A stretch of 64,000 bases of DNA from Pterobdella sp. o SKG-2022. Its lineage: Eukaryota; Annelida; Clitellata; Hirudinida; Piscicolidae. The stretch covers positions 310,001 to 374,000 of the forward strand of contig OZ038323.1 in NCBI GenBank assembly GCA_964035795.1. The letters are read 5' to 3'. The translations under genes were made by a program, and so were the position numbers. The notes under the pieces were generated by a model. It ran no database searches. It worked only from the letters and a program-made list of their open reading frames with translations, and had not been told where the DNA came from. The first letter of the stretch is position 1, and each line of letters begins with the position of its first letter. Positions 21,022 through 30,360 of this stretch are shown in pieces.

Positions 21022-21520
21022 TTAGATACGGCATCTGGTCAATAATGATAAATGAAGATTAGTAAGGAGTGGAAGAAGTTGGCAAAACTTAGCCCAGGCA
21101 CACTTACAACGTGCTATTGAAGCAAGCTCACATCCACCACCTGCAGATAACATATCTCCAAGATAGCAGAACTCTGGGACAACTTCCAGTTTTTCATCAC
21201 CAATCATCACTTCCTTTACTAATCTCCCATCAACAGACCGTGCTGTACCAAGGCCTTTTATGCTGCTGCATTTCTTGTATACCCATTGCCTGCAGCTTCC
21301 ACACTGAATAGCATTTTTACCCACACCAGCTTGGCATACACCACAAGGATACTTCCCAGATTTTCTCAACACATCAAGGTTTGAACCAAAAACCATTAGC
21401 TTTGTCTTACCCATATTTACCCTCAACTCCTTTTTTCCATCTCCGATCTCCATGTTCTCAACTTTGCTAATAGTTCATCCATGGACTAAGCATACCATTA
21501 AGTCGTCAGCATAAAAAATC
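21022..21520 (-). pseudogene. RT motif C and PHD-like finger
   Basis: Begins around WEIFYADDLMV (both catalytic Asp of YADD present, about 21510), then KKELRVNMGKTKLMVFGSNL, and the finger: YPCGVCQAGVGKNAIQC, GSCRQWVYKKC. The expected His of the last ligand pair is Tyr here (WVYKKC versus WIHKKC in copy 1), so zinc binding is probably lost in this copy. FCYLGDMLSAGGGCELAS follows as in copy 1. Confidence 0.7.
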
Positions 21521-21614
21521 TCCCAAGGGCACGAAATTCCATAAATAAAGCTTCCGGCTCAATAAAAAAAAGTAATGGATTAAGAACAGAAATTGATGGA
21601 CACCTAACCGAACA

Positions 21615-22319
21615 TCAAACGAGTTGCATACTCATCACCCAACTCTCACTTCCCTGTACATAGATTGTACAATTCTCATCAATTTTCAATTTTCGCATAC
21701 TCCTCCAAATAACTTGTCGTGGCACTTTGTCAAAGACTTTTTCCAGCTCAATGAATGCTAAGTAGAGGGGCTTACCAGCAACCAGATGCTTTTCCTGTAT
21801 CTGAAGAAGGATAAATATGGCGTAAGTTGTACCCCGACCTTGCATAAAACCACATTGCATATCATTAATCACCACTCTCTGTCTGATAAAACCTTTCACT
21901 ACGCGCTCCAAAACCTTCATAACCTGATCAATTAACTTCAAACCCCTATAGTTAGACCTGTTTAAAGCATCACCTTTACCCTTATATACACTGACTATGT
22001 GACTTTCCTGCCCCTCAGACGGTATAAGCTTCTCAAAGAGGATGTCTTCAAGGAGATCTCGAATCATACTAGCACCACTTGGACCTGCGGCCTTGAGCAC
22101 CTCAGTAACAATACCTGAAGAACCTGCTGCTTTCCCAAGGCTCATCTTATAAATGGCTTTTCTAACCATTGCTGTAGTGATAGGTTCGCTGGGACCTTCC
22201 ACGGGATAGACTTCGGGCAAACCACCTGGATTCCATGAAAACTCCACATTGAGAAGGTGCATATAATGCTCTCTCCATGCTTCTTTTTTTGGAATCAACA
22301 TCCAGGAACATTTGGCCAT
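21615..22319 (-). pseudogene. RTE-like RT core
   Basis: A 234-codon frame with REHYMHLLNVEFSWNPGG, IYKMSLGKAAGSSGIVTEVL, DLLEDILFEKLIP, HIVSVYKGKGDALNRSNYRG, LKLIDQVMKVLERV, QCGFMQGRGTTYAIFILLQI and motif A LAFIELEKVFDKVP. The first metal-binding Asp of motif A is Glu (FIEL versus FVDL). The frame ends beyond LDENCTIYVQGS-like sequence. Confidence 0.75.
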
Positions 22320-22852
22320 TATTATTTCTCACCGGTTTATCCCCAACGACGTCCTGGTTCTCTCGCCGCATTTGCTTAGCCAGTCGATAATCTCAACAAA
22401 TCTGGGATTAATTTGTTTGAATGCAATCTTCTCAGCATCACTTGGCTATGTGCATAGCAAGGTTGGATGCACGTTTAGCAGCCTGGTAAGCATCTCTGTC
22501 TCCTCTTGCTTTCCATACTTTGAAACATTTGCGTCTGTGGGACACAGCTTGCTCCACCTTGTCATTCCACCACCAAGTCTGTCTCTTCCAGGTATGTTTT
22601 GCACAGACTCCCCAAACCTGTTTTTTAGCATTAATCAAATTGTTTTTCAGGTACTTCCAACGTTCATCCAAAGTTTTACCAGTTTCATTTTCTTGGATTA
22701 ATGCATTGAAAACATTAGAAAATTCAACTTGATTTCTAAAGTCTTAGTTTCCAGACTTTTTACGGGGAACAAACCTTCTTTTGGGGTGTGAATGAGTGAA
22801 AACCTTGAAGTCCCCGACCACTAGTCTAAGCTGTGCTGAACATTCTTCCCCA

Positions 22853-22858
<6 letters not shown>

Positions 22859-22905
<47 letters not shown>
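22859..22905. repeat. (TA)n microsatellite, left of LINE fragment
   Basis: About 47 bp of uninterrupted TA, preceded by an imperfect CATATATG. It lies exactly at the 5' junction of the LINE fragment 22906-24526. Confidence 0.95.
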
Positions 22906-22907
<2 letters not shown>

Positions 22908-24525
22908 ATTACACATCATGGGAAGGAGTTTTGGGAAAAAATGGAGTAAGAAAATGCAACAGCAATGGCGCACTGCTACTGGAATCTTGTGCTGTTCATG
23001 AGCTACTAATCACCAACACGGGATTTCGCTTACCCAACCGTAACAAGACGACTTGGATGCATCCTCGTTCCAAACACTGGCACATGCTGGACTACGTCAT
23101 CGTCAGGCAAAGGGACAAGAAAGACGTCAGTCACGAAATCCATGTGTGGGGCAGAGTGTTGGACAGATCATCGCCTGTTGATTTCAAAGCTGAACATCAG
23201 AATTCAGCCACAAAGACGACCGCAGGAAAAAAAGACTTCAAAACGTCTAGATGTGAAAAAGCTAAATAGTGATCACATCAAACAGGCATTGACTGAGAAG
23301 CTTGACAGCAAGCTGCAGAATCAAAACTTCGACACACAGGATCCTGAGTCTGAATGGGCGACGTTCAGAGAGATCGTCTATTCTGCAGCCTCAGAAATGG
23401 TGGGTGCCAATAAACGAAAGCACACAGACTGGTTCGATGAAAACAATAAACGCATTCAGTCTTTGTTAGATGAGAAACATCGTCTCCACAGAGCTCACAT
23501 CAATAACCCGTCATCTACAGTAAAGAAAGTTGCTGTCTGCAACATCAAGAGGAATATACAGCTAGAGTTGCGTCGAATACAGTATAAATGGCTCAACAAG
23601 AAATCCGACGAAATTCAGTGTTTTGCTGATCGCAATGACTTAAAAAACTTTTACAGTACACTCAAAACTGTCTACGGACCAATTTCATCTGGGTCGTCTT
23701 CCCTTTTTAGCGCAGATGGGAACGTACTGATCACAGACAAGGAAAAAGTACTTGAACGCTGGGCAGAACACTTCAATTGTGTTCTAAACCGTCCCTCCAC
23801 CATTAACGAGGAAGCAATCGCAAGATTGCCCCAAGTCCCAATCAAGCACTCTCTTGCCGACGTTCCTACTGAAGCAGAAAAAGCAGTGAAACGGTTGTCA
23901 AGTGGTAAGGCACTTGGTGCTGACTCCATTCCTGCGGAAATCTACGCATTTGGTAGCCCAATCTTGATCAGGAAGCTATGTGAGCTATTCAAGTCTATGT
24001 GGATACAAGAGCTTATCCCACAAGAACTGAAAGGTGCTTCTATAGTCCACCTATACAAGTGCAAAGGAAATCGTCAGACATGTGTCAACCATCGTGGTAT
24101 TTCGCTACTCTCTATGGCTGGAAAGATCTTAGCTAGAGTTCTGCTGAACCACTTGATTGACCACCTAAAAGACTTTGTTGCCTGAAAGTCAGTGTGGGTT
24201 CAGACCAGGGCGTGGCACAGCAGACATGATCTTTGCAGCATGTCAACTCCAAAAAAAGTGTCAAGAACAGAACGTCAGTCTCTACACCACTTTTGTGGAC
24301 CTGACGAAGGCTTTTGGTACTGTCTGCAGAAAAAGACTCTGGGAGATTATGGCTAAGTTCGGCTGTCCAGCTAAGTTTATTACCATGGTTAGGCAGTTTC
24401 GTGACAGTATGCAAGCCAGAGTGCAAGATGATAGGGTTTACTCAAAGCCATTTCCAGTCACAAGTGGCTTAAAACAGGGCTGCGTTCTTGCTCCAACTCT
24501 ATTTAGTATGATGTTTTCAGCTATG

Positions 24526-24526
<1 letters not shown>
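22906..24526 (+). mobile_element. LINE family B fragment between two (TA)n tracts
   Basis: Starts inside the endonuclease (YTSWEGVLGKNGVRKCNSNG), then RNKTTWMHPRSKHWHMLDYV, a frame change, GAECWTDHRLLISKLNIR (the DHR/SDH site), linker HTDWFDENNKRIQSLLDEKH, RT fingers LERWAEHFNCVLNRPSTINE, SSGKALGADSIPAEIYAFGS, NHRGISLLSMAGKILARV, a 1-bp shift, LPESQCGFRPGRGTADMIFA, motif A TTFVDLTKAFGTV and LKQGCVLAPTLFSMMFSAML. It stops there at the second TA tract, before motif C. It belongs to the same family as 31515-35390. Two frameshifts are seen. Confidence 0.8.
23142..24185 (+). pseudogene. LINE family B EN end, linker and RT fingers
   Basis: The longest frame of the fragment, 347 codons. It runs from GAECWTDHRLLISKL (endonuclease active-site His) through the linker to GKILARVLLNHLIDHL, then goes out of frame by one base before LPESQCGF. 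Compared with 32854-33882, order and spacing are the same. Confidence 0.75.

Positions 24527-24562
<36 letters not shown>
24527..24562. repeat. (TA)n microsatellite, right of LINE fragment
   Basis: About 36 bp of pure TA at the 3' junction of the LINE fragment. It ends 37 bp before the last base of host exon 1 (24600 on the minus strand), so it is inside the intron close to the donor site. Confidence 0.95.
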
Positions 24563-24563
<1 letters not shown>

Positions 24564-24599
24564 CAAATACAGATTGTTATATACAAACTGTGAACTCAC

Positions 24600-24996
24600 A
24601 GGCAAAGATAAGGGCGAACAGTCCACAGAGCCATCCACAGCAGCATGTGACAAAGCATGCAAAGACAGCAGCACCAGTGGTGTTGAGGTACTTGTTATTG
24701 TTCAGCATCACCTCCTGATGAGACATTAGAGGGTATGTGGGAGGAGGCCCAGTGGGGTAGTTGGAAGCAGGTGCATAATCTGGATAAGGATGTTGAGGAA
24801 AGTCTGGTTGCTGGGGTGGATAAGAATGGTTTGGTGGTTGTTGTACAGGATAACCAGGTTGCTGCATAGGGTAGGGTTGTTGAGTTGGGTAAGCAGGCTG
24901 ATGTGGATATGTAGGGTACTGAGGCAACTGTTCGTGGCCTAAATTAGGATTGAGAGCTGGCGGAGCGTTGAATCCTTCGGACTTTTCGGTTGCCAT
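24600..24996 (-). CDS. Predicted CD225/dispanin-like membrane protein, exon 1
   Basis: ATG at 24996 (MATEKSEGFN) in a frame of 132 codons plus one base, ending at GCC T with donor GTGAGTTC. The N-terminal 100 residues are low-complexity Pro/Tyr/Gln (QQPYPMQQPGYP, QQPDFPQHPYPDY) and include PPPTY, a PPxY-type WW-binding site. Then NNNKYLNTTGAAVFACFVTC, a CCC cluster and GWLCGLFALIFA form the first hydrophobic segment. The joined protein with exon 2 is 190 residues. A Pro-rich head, a Cys-rich membrane-associated helix, a short charged loop and a C-terminal TM helix are the layout of CD225/dispanin proteins (PRRT, TMEM91 and IFITM relatives), which act at membranes and are often S-palmitoylated on such cysteines. 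Function here is inference. No premature stop. Confidence 0.8.
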
Positions 24997-25812
24997 TTTT
25001 GAAAATATTTTATCTTTTTGAATTTTAAAAATTGAAATTATAATCAGAAATATATTATAATCAAAACTGAATACAGATTTCAGAACGAAATATCACCTGC
25101 CTAGCACAGTTTTAAGGAAAGAAAGTATAAATATATTATTATAAACGCTTCATCTATTAATATATGATGAACACTAAGAACGACATCGCAATTAAGAGAA
25201 GCTACATGTCTAAAATTCCCTGAAAAGCTTAAATTACATACACTCCGAAAAATTACAAAACGACTTTTGATTGGTTAAGAAAAGAAAAAATCATTATTAT
25301 TTTGTTCATACTTTGTGTGTTTAGTGATAGCGGCTATGTTTTTATTTTTATTTTGCTTTATTTTTTATTTTCTGTTTTTTTAATATTAAATTACTAATAT
25401 TATTTAAAATTTTACATTTGTAAAAAAATTTAAAAATTTTTAGCGTGTTTATGCGGTTTATGCTTCAAAGCTATTTGCGTCGGTAGACTTATTTGGACTG
25501 CGGCAAATCGTTTATAGCCAGTTGTTATTTCTCAATTTATCCACTCATTATGCAAGCGATATAAATAGTCAAAAAACAGCGCATCAAAGACTCTAAATGT
25601 TATTTCAGAGTTTCACGTAACTGTTGATGCTCGAATTATTTTTTTTTAATCTTGTTTTTTTAGAAATTTTTTCGAAAAACTGTCATTATTTTTTATAATA
25701 ATTTTTTTCACTTTTCAATTTATTTGAAATCATTTTTAATTAATTTTTTTTCAAATTTTTCTTAAGAGGTTGCCCCAGCAAGTCACTTCTTTTGCATCTC
25801 CTCAAATTCTTC
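24997..25812. other. Upstream region of the host gene
   Basis: AT-rich. It should hold the 5' UTR and promoter of the minus-strand gene, but no element is clear enough to mark. No other gene seen. Confidence 0.4.
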
Positions 25813-26152
25813 CAAAATTTTAAAATCTTTTTCTTCGTGTTCAAGAAATTTTTCAGTCTCCATTGAGCTCTTTTTTCAGTTACTTTCAATTCCAAAATAT
25901 GTGTATCTAGGTCATTATGAATTTTCACTAGCCATATGAAATGAACTTATTTGAGAACACTAAAAATTTTTATAAAAACACAAAGCTTTACATTAACTAA
26001 CATTTTCAACTGTGCAAATTTTACTCAGTTAACGTAATGCTTTGTATCTTAATAAAAAATATTAGTGTTCTCAAATATGCTCATTTATATATTTAGGTCA
26101 TTTTATTCTCCTTCTTAGAGCGCAATGGTACTGTCAAAAGCCCATATGATAT
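25813..26152. repeat. Dispersed repeat family C, copy 2 (interrupted)
   Basis: Matches 884-1038 in two parts, 25813-25916 and 26103-26152, separated by a 177-bp foldback insertion. The minus strand has a 62-codon frame (25928-25740) with DLDTHILELKVTEKRAQWRL. It ends at CCCATATGATAT, where an L2 fragment is joined. Confidence 0.7.
25917..26093. mobile_element. 177-bp foldback element with 9-bp TSD
   Basis: Flanked by TAGGTCATT at 25908-25916 and 26094-26102, and absent from family C copy 1. Its arms pair: TTTGAGAACACTA, then AAAGCTTTACATTAACT on the left, against the reverse complement of the right arm with TTTGAGAACACTA and AAAGCATTACGTTAACT. The AAGCTT-containing arms resemble PLE terminal (hammerhead-like) sequence. 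Confidence 0.8.
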
Positions 26153-26365
26153 CGACATCATCAAAAAATCAAAGGTCCTGGTAATTACTATTGATGAGAA
26201 ATTATCATTTGACTACCATATTACAACTGTCATTCGTTTATGTAATCATCATCTTCGAGCTTTATATCACATACGTCAATTCTTCACCAGTGATATGGTT
26301 TCAACACTGGCTCGTTGTTGGGTTCTTAGCAGACTTGATTATTGTAATTCTCTTCTATACAACTT
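26153..26365 (+). pseudogene. L2 RT C-terminal fragment
   Basis: Nearly identical to the start of 15559-15775: IDEKLSFDYHITTVI, HIRQFFTSDMVSTLARC, LSRLDYCNSLLYN. It is truncated on both sides, by repeat C and by PLE terminal sequence. Confidence 0.8.
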
Positions 26366-26990
26366 TACAAAAGTAATATTTCAAAAAACTAGTTAGTTTA
26401 TTAAGAGACAGAGCTTTTCGTTATCAACGTAACATTTTCAAGTATGAGAAACAGTTTTATTGATGTTACTATAGAAACATAGATATAATAGATAAAAGGT
26501 AATTCTAAACATCAAAAATATTGCAAAGAAATATCACTAAAATTATTAAGTGAGATGAGCTATCATGTAAATCAGATATAGAAAATGTGTATAAGTAAGC
26601 AAAGATAATAAAATAAGGCATATTATGTAACACAATTTCTAAAAAATAAAAAATTCCTTATCTCCTTATGGTCATTTAAAGTAGGGTTTTGAATTTTAAT
26701 TAAAAACGTTTCCAATATCCTTTTCTTCTTCCGAGCTTCTGGGGCACGCATCAAGGGTTCCACGAAAATTTATATGTAGGATACTTCGATATGTGTTTTG
26801 CTGGTTTCGAAGTCCCTTTCACCGCTTCATGTTTCGCCCATCTTACCTCCACGTATCTTTTAGTTTCACCCACGTACGTTTCTCCACAACTGCATTTGTA
26901 AATCACATTGTGTACGTACGAAATTCTGTCTTTAAAGGAGTGGAGGGTCCTTATTTTGAATGTGATCTAGGAGTATGAAAACGTGATGAC
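26366..26990 (-). mobile_element. PLE C-terminal fragment with GIY-YIG nuclease
   Basis: The minus strand reads FKIRTLHSFKDRISYVHN, then VIYKCSCGETYVGETKR, the GIY-YIG signature (Y..C..C..TYVGET.R), EVRWAKHEAVKGTSKPAKHI and KYPTYKFSWNP. After a 1-bp shift come MRAPEARKKKRILETFLIK and NPTLNDHKEIRNF, matching the C-terminal tail of PLE copies A/B (LNDQIDIRKL). The 3' terminus (26460-26366) contains CTCATACTTGAAAATGTTAC, then AACGAAAAGCTCTGTC and TTAATAAAC, a hammerhead-like end. The RT is absent. Relative to copies A/B this is a different PLE subfamily with a more canonical nuclease motif. Confidence 0.8.
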
Positions 26991-27822
26991 ATTCAGTGAA
27001 AAGCTCTGTATTTTTAACCGTTTGTGCCAAAAATGCAGTAATTTTCAATGGAACTTTTGTTCCTACTTTAAAATAACCTCACATGAACACAGAAAAAAAA
27101 ACAGATTTTAATTTTGACAAAAAATAAGCGAGATACAGGGTGATCTCATATGAGATCAATGGGCACAAGTGTTAGCAAATGGGCTTTAAACGCTTAGCAT
27201 TAAAAAGAGTAGTTTGAAGATTTCAATTCACTTCAATTTTATTTTTTTAAACAAAATATAAAAATATTTCAAATTCATACATTTAAAGGTAATTGAAATT
27301 TTCAAAAAGTTCTAAAAAAATATTTTTTCTTCAAAATTATTAATGATTTTTCACTGTTCTAATATTCAAATAACAGAAAACGAAATTTCACATATAATAA
27401 CAGAAAAACTCATCAAATTTTTTGAAAATAAAAATTCTCATTCTTATCTAAGATTAAGATATGAATAAATCCAAGCTACGCTCAAAGTAACCGTGCATTT
27501 TTCCAAAATGTCCGTGGTATAGTGGTGCATGGCTTGTTTTGGCAACTTCTTTGTTCATTTTTATTTATTAAATATGTCCTTGAAAGTTGAAACAGGCATC
27601 ATTAAGAGTTTGTGGAGACCTTGAACATTGGTATCTTTTGCTTTTTTGTTACCTAAATGCAGAGTTTTTGAAGTAGGATCGGATAATTGCTCTGTTAAAT
27701 GTAAGCAAATTTCTTTTTGAGCTTACGTAGCATGTAAAAGGCATTAAAAGTTACTGATCTCATATGAGATCAATGGGCACAAGTTTTACTTACTCTATGC
27801 CATCCAGAAACTTCTAAATAAA
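26991..27822. other. Non-coding stretch with a 30-bp direct repeat
   Basis: No gene recognised. The identical 30-mers at 27141-27170 and 27755-27784 are listed separately. Confidence 0.6.
27141..27784. repeat. Pair of identical 30-bp repeats containing a palindrome
   Basis: TGATCTCATATGAGATCAAT followed by GGGCACAAGT is found at 27141-27170 and 27755-27784. TGATCTCATATGAGATCA is a perfect 18-bp palindrome. The 584 bp between are AT-rich and non-coding. The pair could be ends of a repeat or an unusually long insertion duplication. Confidence 0.8.
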
Positions 27823-29335
27823 CAGTGCGAACACGACCCAATTTCAACCTGGCTTCTGAAAAAGATAGCTCCATTCATATTGAGTATCTTCAATCTATCT
27901 TTTGCCACTGGAAGAACTGGAAGGGCTCCACGTCAATTCGAACATGCCTACGTCACACCGCTTTTGAAGAAATCAGATCTGGACTTTTATCATACCGACC
28001 AAATTTTAAACTTGAGCAGGCTTTCAAAACTTTTTGAACGAATTGTCTTTCCAAGAATTGTCACTCACCTAAACAACAATAATTTATTACCATCTTTTCA
28101 ATCATCTTATCGTTGCCATCAATCAACAGAAACAACATTATTGAAGGTTTCTAATGATATTTTGGAAGCAGCTGACAACAAAAAAATATCTCTTCTTGTT
28201 CTTCTAAATCTCTCGTCTGCCTTTAATTTAATAGATTATCAAATACTAATCAGAAGATTAAACGAATCATTTGGCTTGAATAATCTCACTCTTGAATGGT
28301 TTAAGAATTACCTCTTCAACAGATCATTCAATTTCAAATACCCCAAAACAGAAGCAAACGTTTACTCTACTGGAGTACCACAAGGTTTTGTTCTTGGACC
28401 GCTTTTGTTCACTTTATACACAGCCGATTTGGAAAAGATTGCAGCTTCTTACAATTTGAGAATTCATCAATATGCCGACGACACTCAATTATATGGGCAT
28501 TGTTCATTTGATGCATCAATGGACTTGCAAGAAAAAATGTCAAAGTGGTTGATGAAATTGCAGCTTGGATGAAAGCCAACCAAATGAAACTCAACAGTTC
28601 AAAAACTGAAGTCATTTGGTTTTCAACATGTAGAAGTATATGCAAACTGCCAACTCAACCAGTTCGTGTCTTAAATGATCATATAATTCCTTCTGATTTA
28701 GGTAAAAATCTTGGTGTCTATTTTGACAACGATCTAAGCATGAAGACTCACATAAACAAATTATTGCAAATGTTATTTGCATCGTTGAGGAAGATAAAAA
28801 GCATTAAAAACTACCTGAATCAAGAGTCACTCAAAACACTTGTAGCAGCCTTGATATTGAGCCGCAATGATTATGGAAACATTATACTAATGGGATTACC
28901 CAAGTTACAAACCCAGAAAATCCAATCCATTACACGACAGCCAGATTAATATCAGGAACTAGAAAGTTTGATCACATAACTCCTGTCTTAAAAGATCTAC
29001 ACTGTATTAAAATTGAAGAAAGAATTCAATACAAAATGATACTACAAGTGCATAAAAGTCTCAAAATGGAAAGCTCTTCTTATCTTTCATCAAAATTACC
29101 AACTATGTCTTCATTGCTTGAAAGAAAAAGACTCAGGTCATTGAAAACAATGGACATAGCAAGAGTGAGAACTAACACCATTTTGGGGAACAGAAGATTT
29201 GAAGTTGCTGCACCAATTCTTTGGAACAATCTCCCAGATCACCTCAAATCCATAACCTCCACAACAACTTTTTCCAAGTGCTTAAAAACCCACCTCATGA
29301 TTAAGTCTTATAATCTTAAAACATAATTTTAGAAT
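27823..29335 (+). mobile_element. L2-clade LINE, 5'-truncated copy
   Basis: RT and C-terminus only. 27880-28572 holds RT. A frame change at about 28545 leads into MKANQMKLNSSKTEVIWFST, LGVYFDNDLSMKTHINKLL, LSRNDYGNIILMGL, and after two stops RRFEVAAPILWNNLPDHLKS and FSKCLKTHLMIKSYNL, the L2 end. No endonuclease. The L2 tail seen at 16234 is not clear here; similarity ends near 29335. Confidence 0.8.
27880..28572 (+). pseudogene. L2 reverse transcriptase
   Basis: Contains RQFEHAYVTPLLKKSDLD, ILNLSRLSKLFERIVFPRIV, PSFQSSYRCHQSTETTLLKV, LEWFKNYLFNRS, TGVPQGFVLGPLLFTLYTAD and motif C RIHQYADDTQLYGH (both Asp present). Motif A reads LLNLSSAFNLID, where L2 enzymes have LDLSAAFDTID, so the metal-binding Asp is Asn in this copy and polymerase activity would be lost even without the frameshift. 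Confidence 0.8.
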
Positions 29336-29689
29336 TTTTTTTTCTCAAATATTTATTTTTCAGAAAACCAAATTAGTGGGAAGAAAAAAGGGGTAAATGA
29401 AAGGAATGACTGGGTGTGCCTGGATTGAAGGATAAAGCATGAGGGGCTGGAAAGAATGAAGATTTACCATATTAGGATAGACTCTATATATAAATATATA
29501 TTCCAAAGTGTAACTTTTTAGAGACATCTTAATGTACTTCTAAACAATATCAATAATCATTAACGTCGATGTCATGAGAAAAAATTTTAGTACATTTATT
29601 AGCAAAAAAAGGTAGAATTTTCGGTATGTATAGCCTTGCCATAATAATTTATTAGGGTTTACGAAGAGACAAAAATAGAGATAAAATTT
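29336..29689. other. Short non-coding spacer with MITE half arm
   Basis: Nothing coding. 29575-29650 matches the left arm of the foldback MITE. Confidence 0.5.
29575..29650. repeat. Half copy of the foldback MITE family
   Basis: AAAATTTTAGTACATTTATT, AGCAAAAAAAGGTAGAATTT and GTATAGCCTTGCCATAAT match the left arm of 357-563. Confidence 0.6.
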
Positions 29690-30360
29690 GACTGTTTAAA
29701 TATTCTCAAAAATCTTCGTTCGACGGTTTACGGCTTCCCTCCAGCTTCCATAGGTCTCTGTCTTGCGCCAGTTCAACTGCTTGATCTATGTTCAGTCTGT
29801 GTGCTTTTAAGTCATGTTTGATCGTTGTGAGAAGGTTCGTGCTAGGGCTTCCACGCTTTGCGTTTTTTTCTTAAGGCAATTGATGGTGGATTGTTCAGCT
29901 GGAACCAGATCATCCATGCGCAGAATATGGCCTAACATTTGCCAGCGTCGCCTTGTCACGACTTGAGGCTGGTTCAATCAGGGCATTCACGGTTTCTGTT
30001 TTCATACGGTTTGGCCAGAAAACCCCACATACATGTCGCACCATTTTTCGGTTGAAACTGTCCACCGACCTAACCATCCCCTTGTCCATTGCCCACGTGC
30101 TACAACCAAAATGCATGATGCTTTGAACGTAAACTTTGTAGATCCTTATCTTTTTTGTCTTGTTATGCCCGAGTTGAATATTTTGCTTAGCTTGAGCATT
30201 GCTGTTGTTGTTAACTGCTTTCGCCTTTTCCACTCTTGCTTTGTATGGAGTAGCATGCCCAGGTTTTTAGAATTTTTCCACTCGTTGTCTGATCCGATTT
30301 TGAGAGTCTCCGTTTTCGTGGGATTCATTTTTAGGTTCCACTTTTCCGATAAAAAGTTTC
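29690..30360 (-). pseudogene. LINE family D C-terminal fragment
   Basis: Reads KWNLKMNPTKTETLKIGSDN, WKNSKNLGMLLHTKQEWKRR, KIRIYKVYVQSIMHFGCST, WAMDKGMVRSVDSFNRKM, VRHVCGVFWPNRMKTE, and beyond a stop SPSTNLLTTIKHDLKAHRLN and AVELAQDRDLWKLEGSR. This follows VNTDKTELIKIS to VDAFHRKQIKRVIGIYYPNR of the LINE at 37215-39976 in order and spacing. 5' RT part absent. Confidence 0.7.

Larger units (their letters stand above)
20596..22790 (-). mobile_element. RTE-like LINE with PHD-like finger, copy 2
   Basis: Minus-strand element in the host intron. From 5': linker with TWWWNDKVEQAVSHRRKCFK and YQAAKRASNLAMHIAK (22671-22438); RT (22319-21615); YADD and PHD-like finger (21520-21022); C-terminus NDIAMIHWICNIRTNDNV, MRWFGHVEPN and KKPARPIKTWNELI (20958-20596). 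The endonuclease is absent. It has stops and frame changes at about 22320, 21600, 21470 and 21010. Domain order is identical to 5365-7735. Confidence 0.75.
18724..24599 (-). other. Intron of the host gene, retroelement-filled
   Basis: Phase-1 intron of 5,876 bp. Donor GTGAGT (minus strand, 24599-24594), acceptor AACAG (18728-18724). Content from the 5' side: (TA)n tract, plus-strand LINE fragment (22906-24526), second (TA)n tract, minus-strand RTE-like element (20596-22790), minus-strand LINE C-terminus with C2H2 fingers (19895-20560) and about 1.2 kb (18724-19894) with nothing recognisable. Two of the three LINE fragments are in the gene's sense orientation. Confidence 0.7.

Noticed and set aside
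22861..22905. TATA-box promoter
   Set aside because: It is a simple (TA)n microsatellite at a LINE junction.
25740..25928. A 62-codon Lys-rich protein gene
   Set aside because: The frame lies in repeat family C, is interrupted in copy 1 and has no start or stop context; kept as a finding about the repeat, not as a gene.
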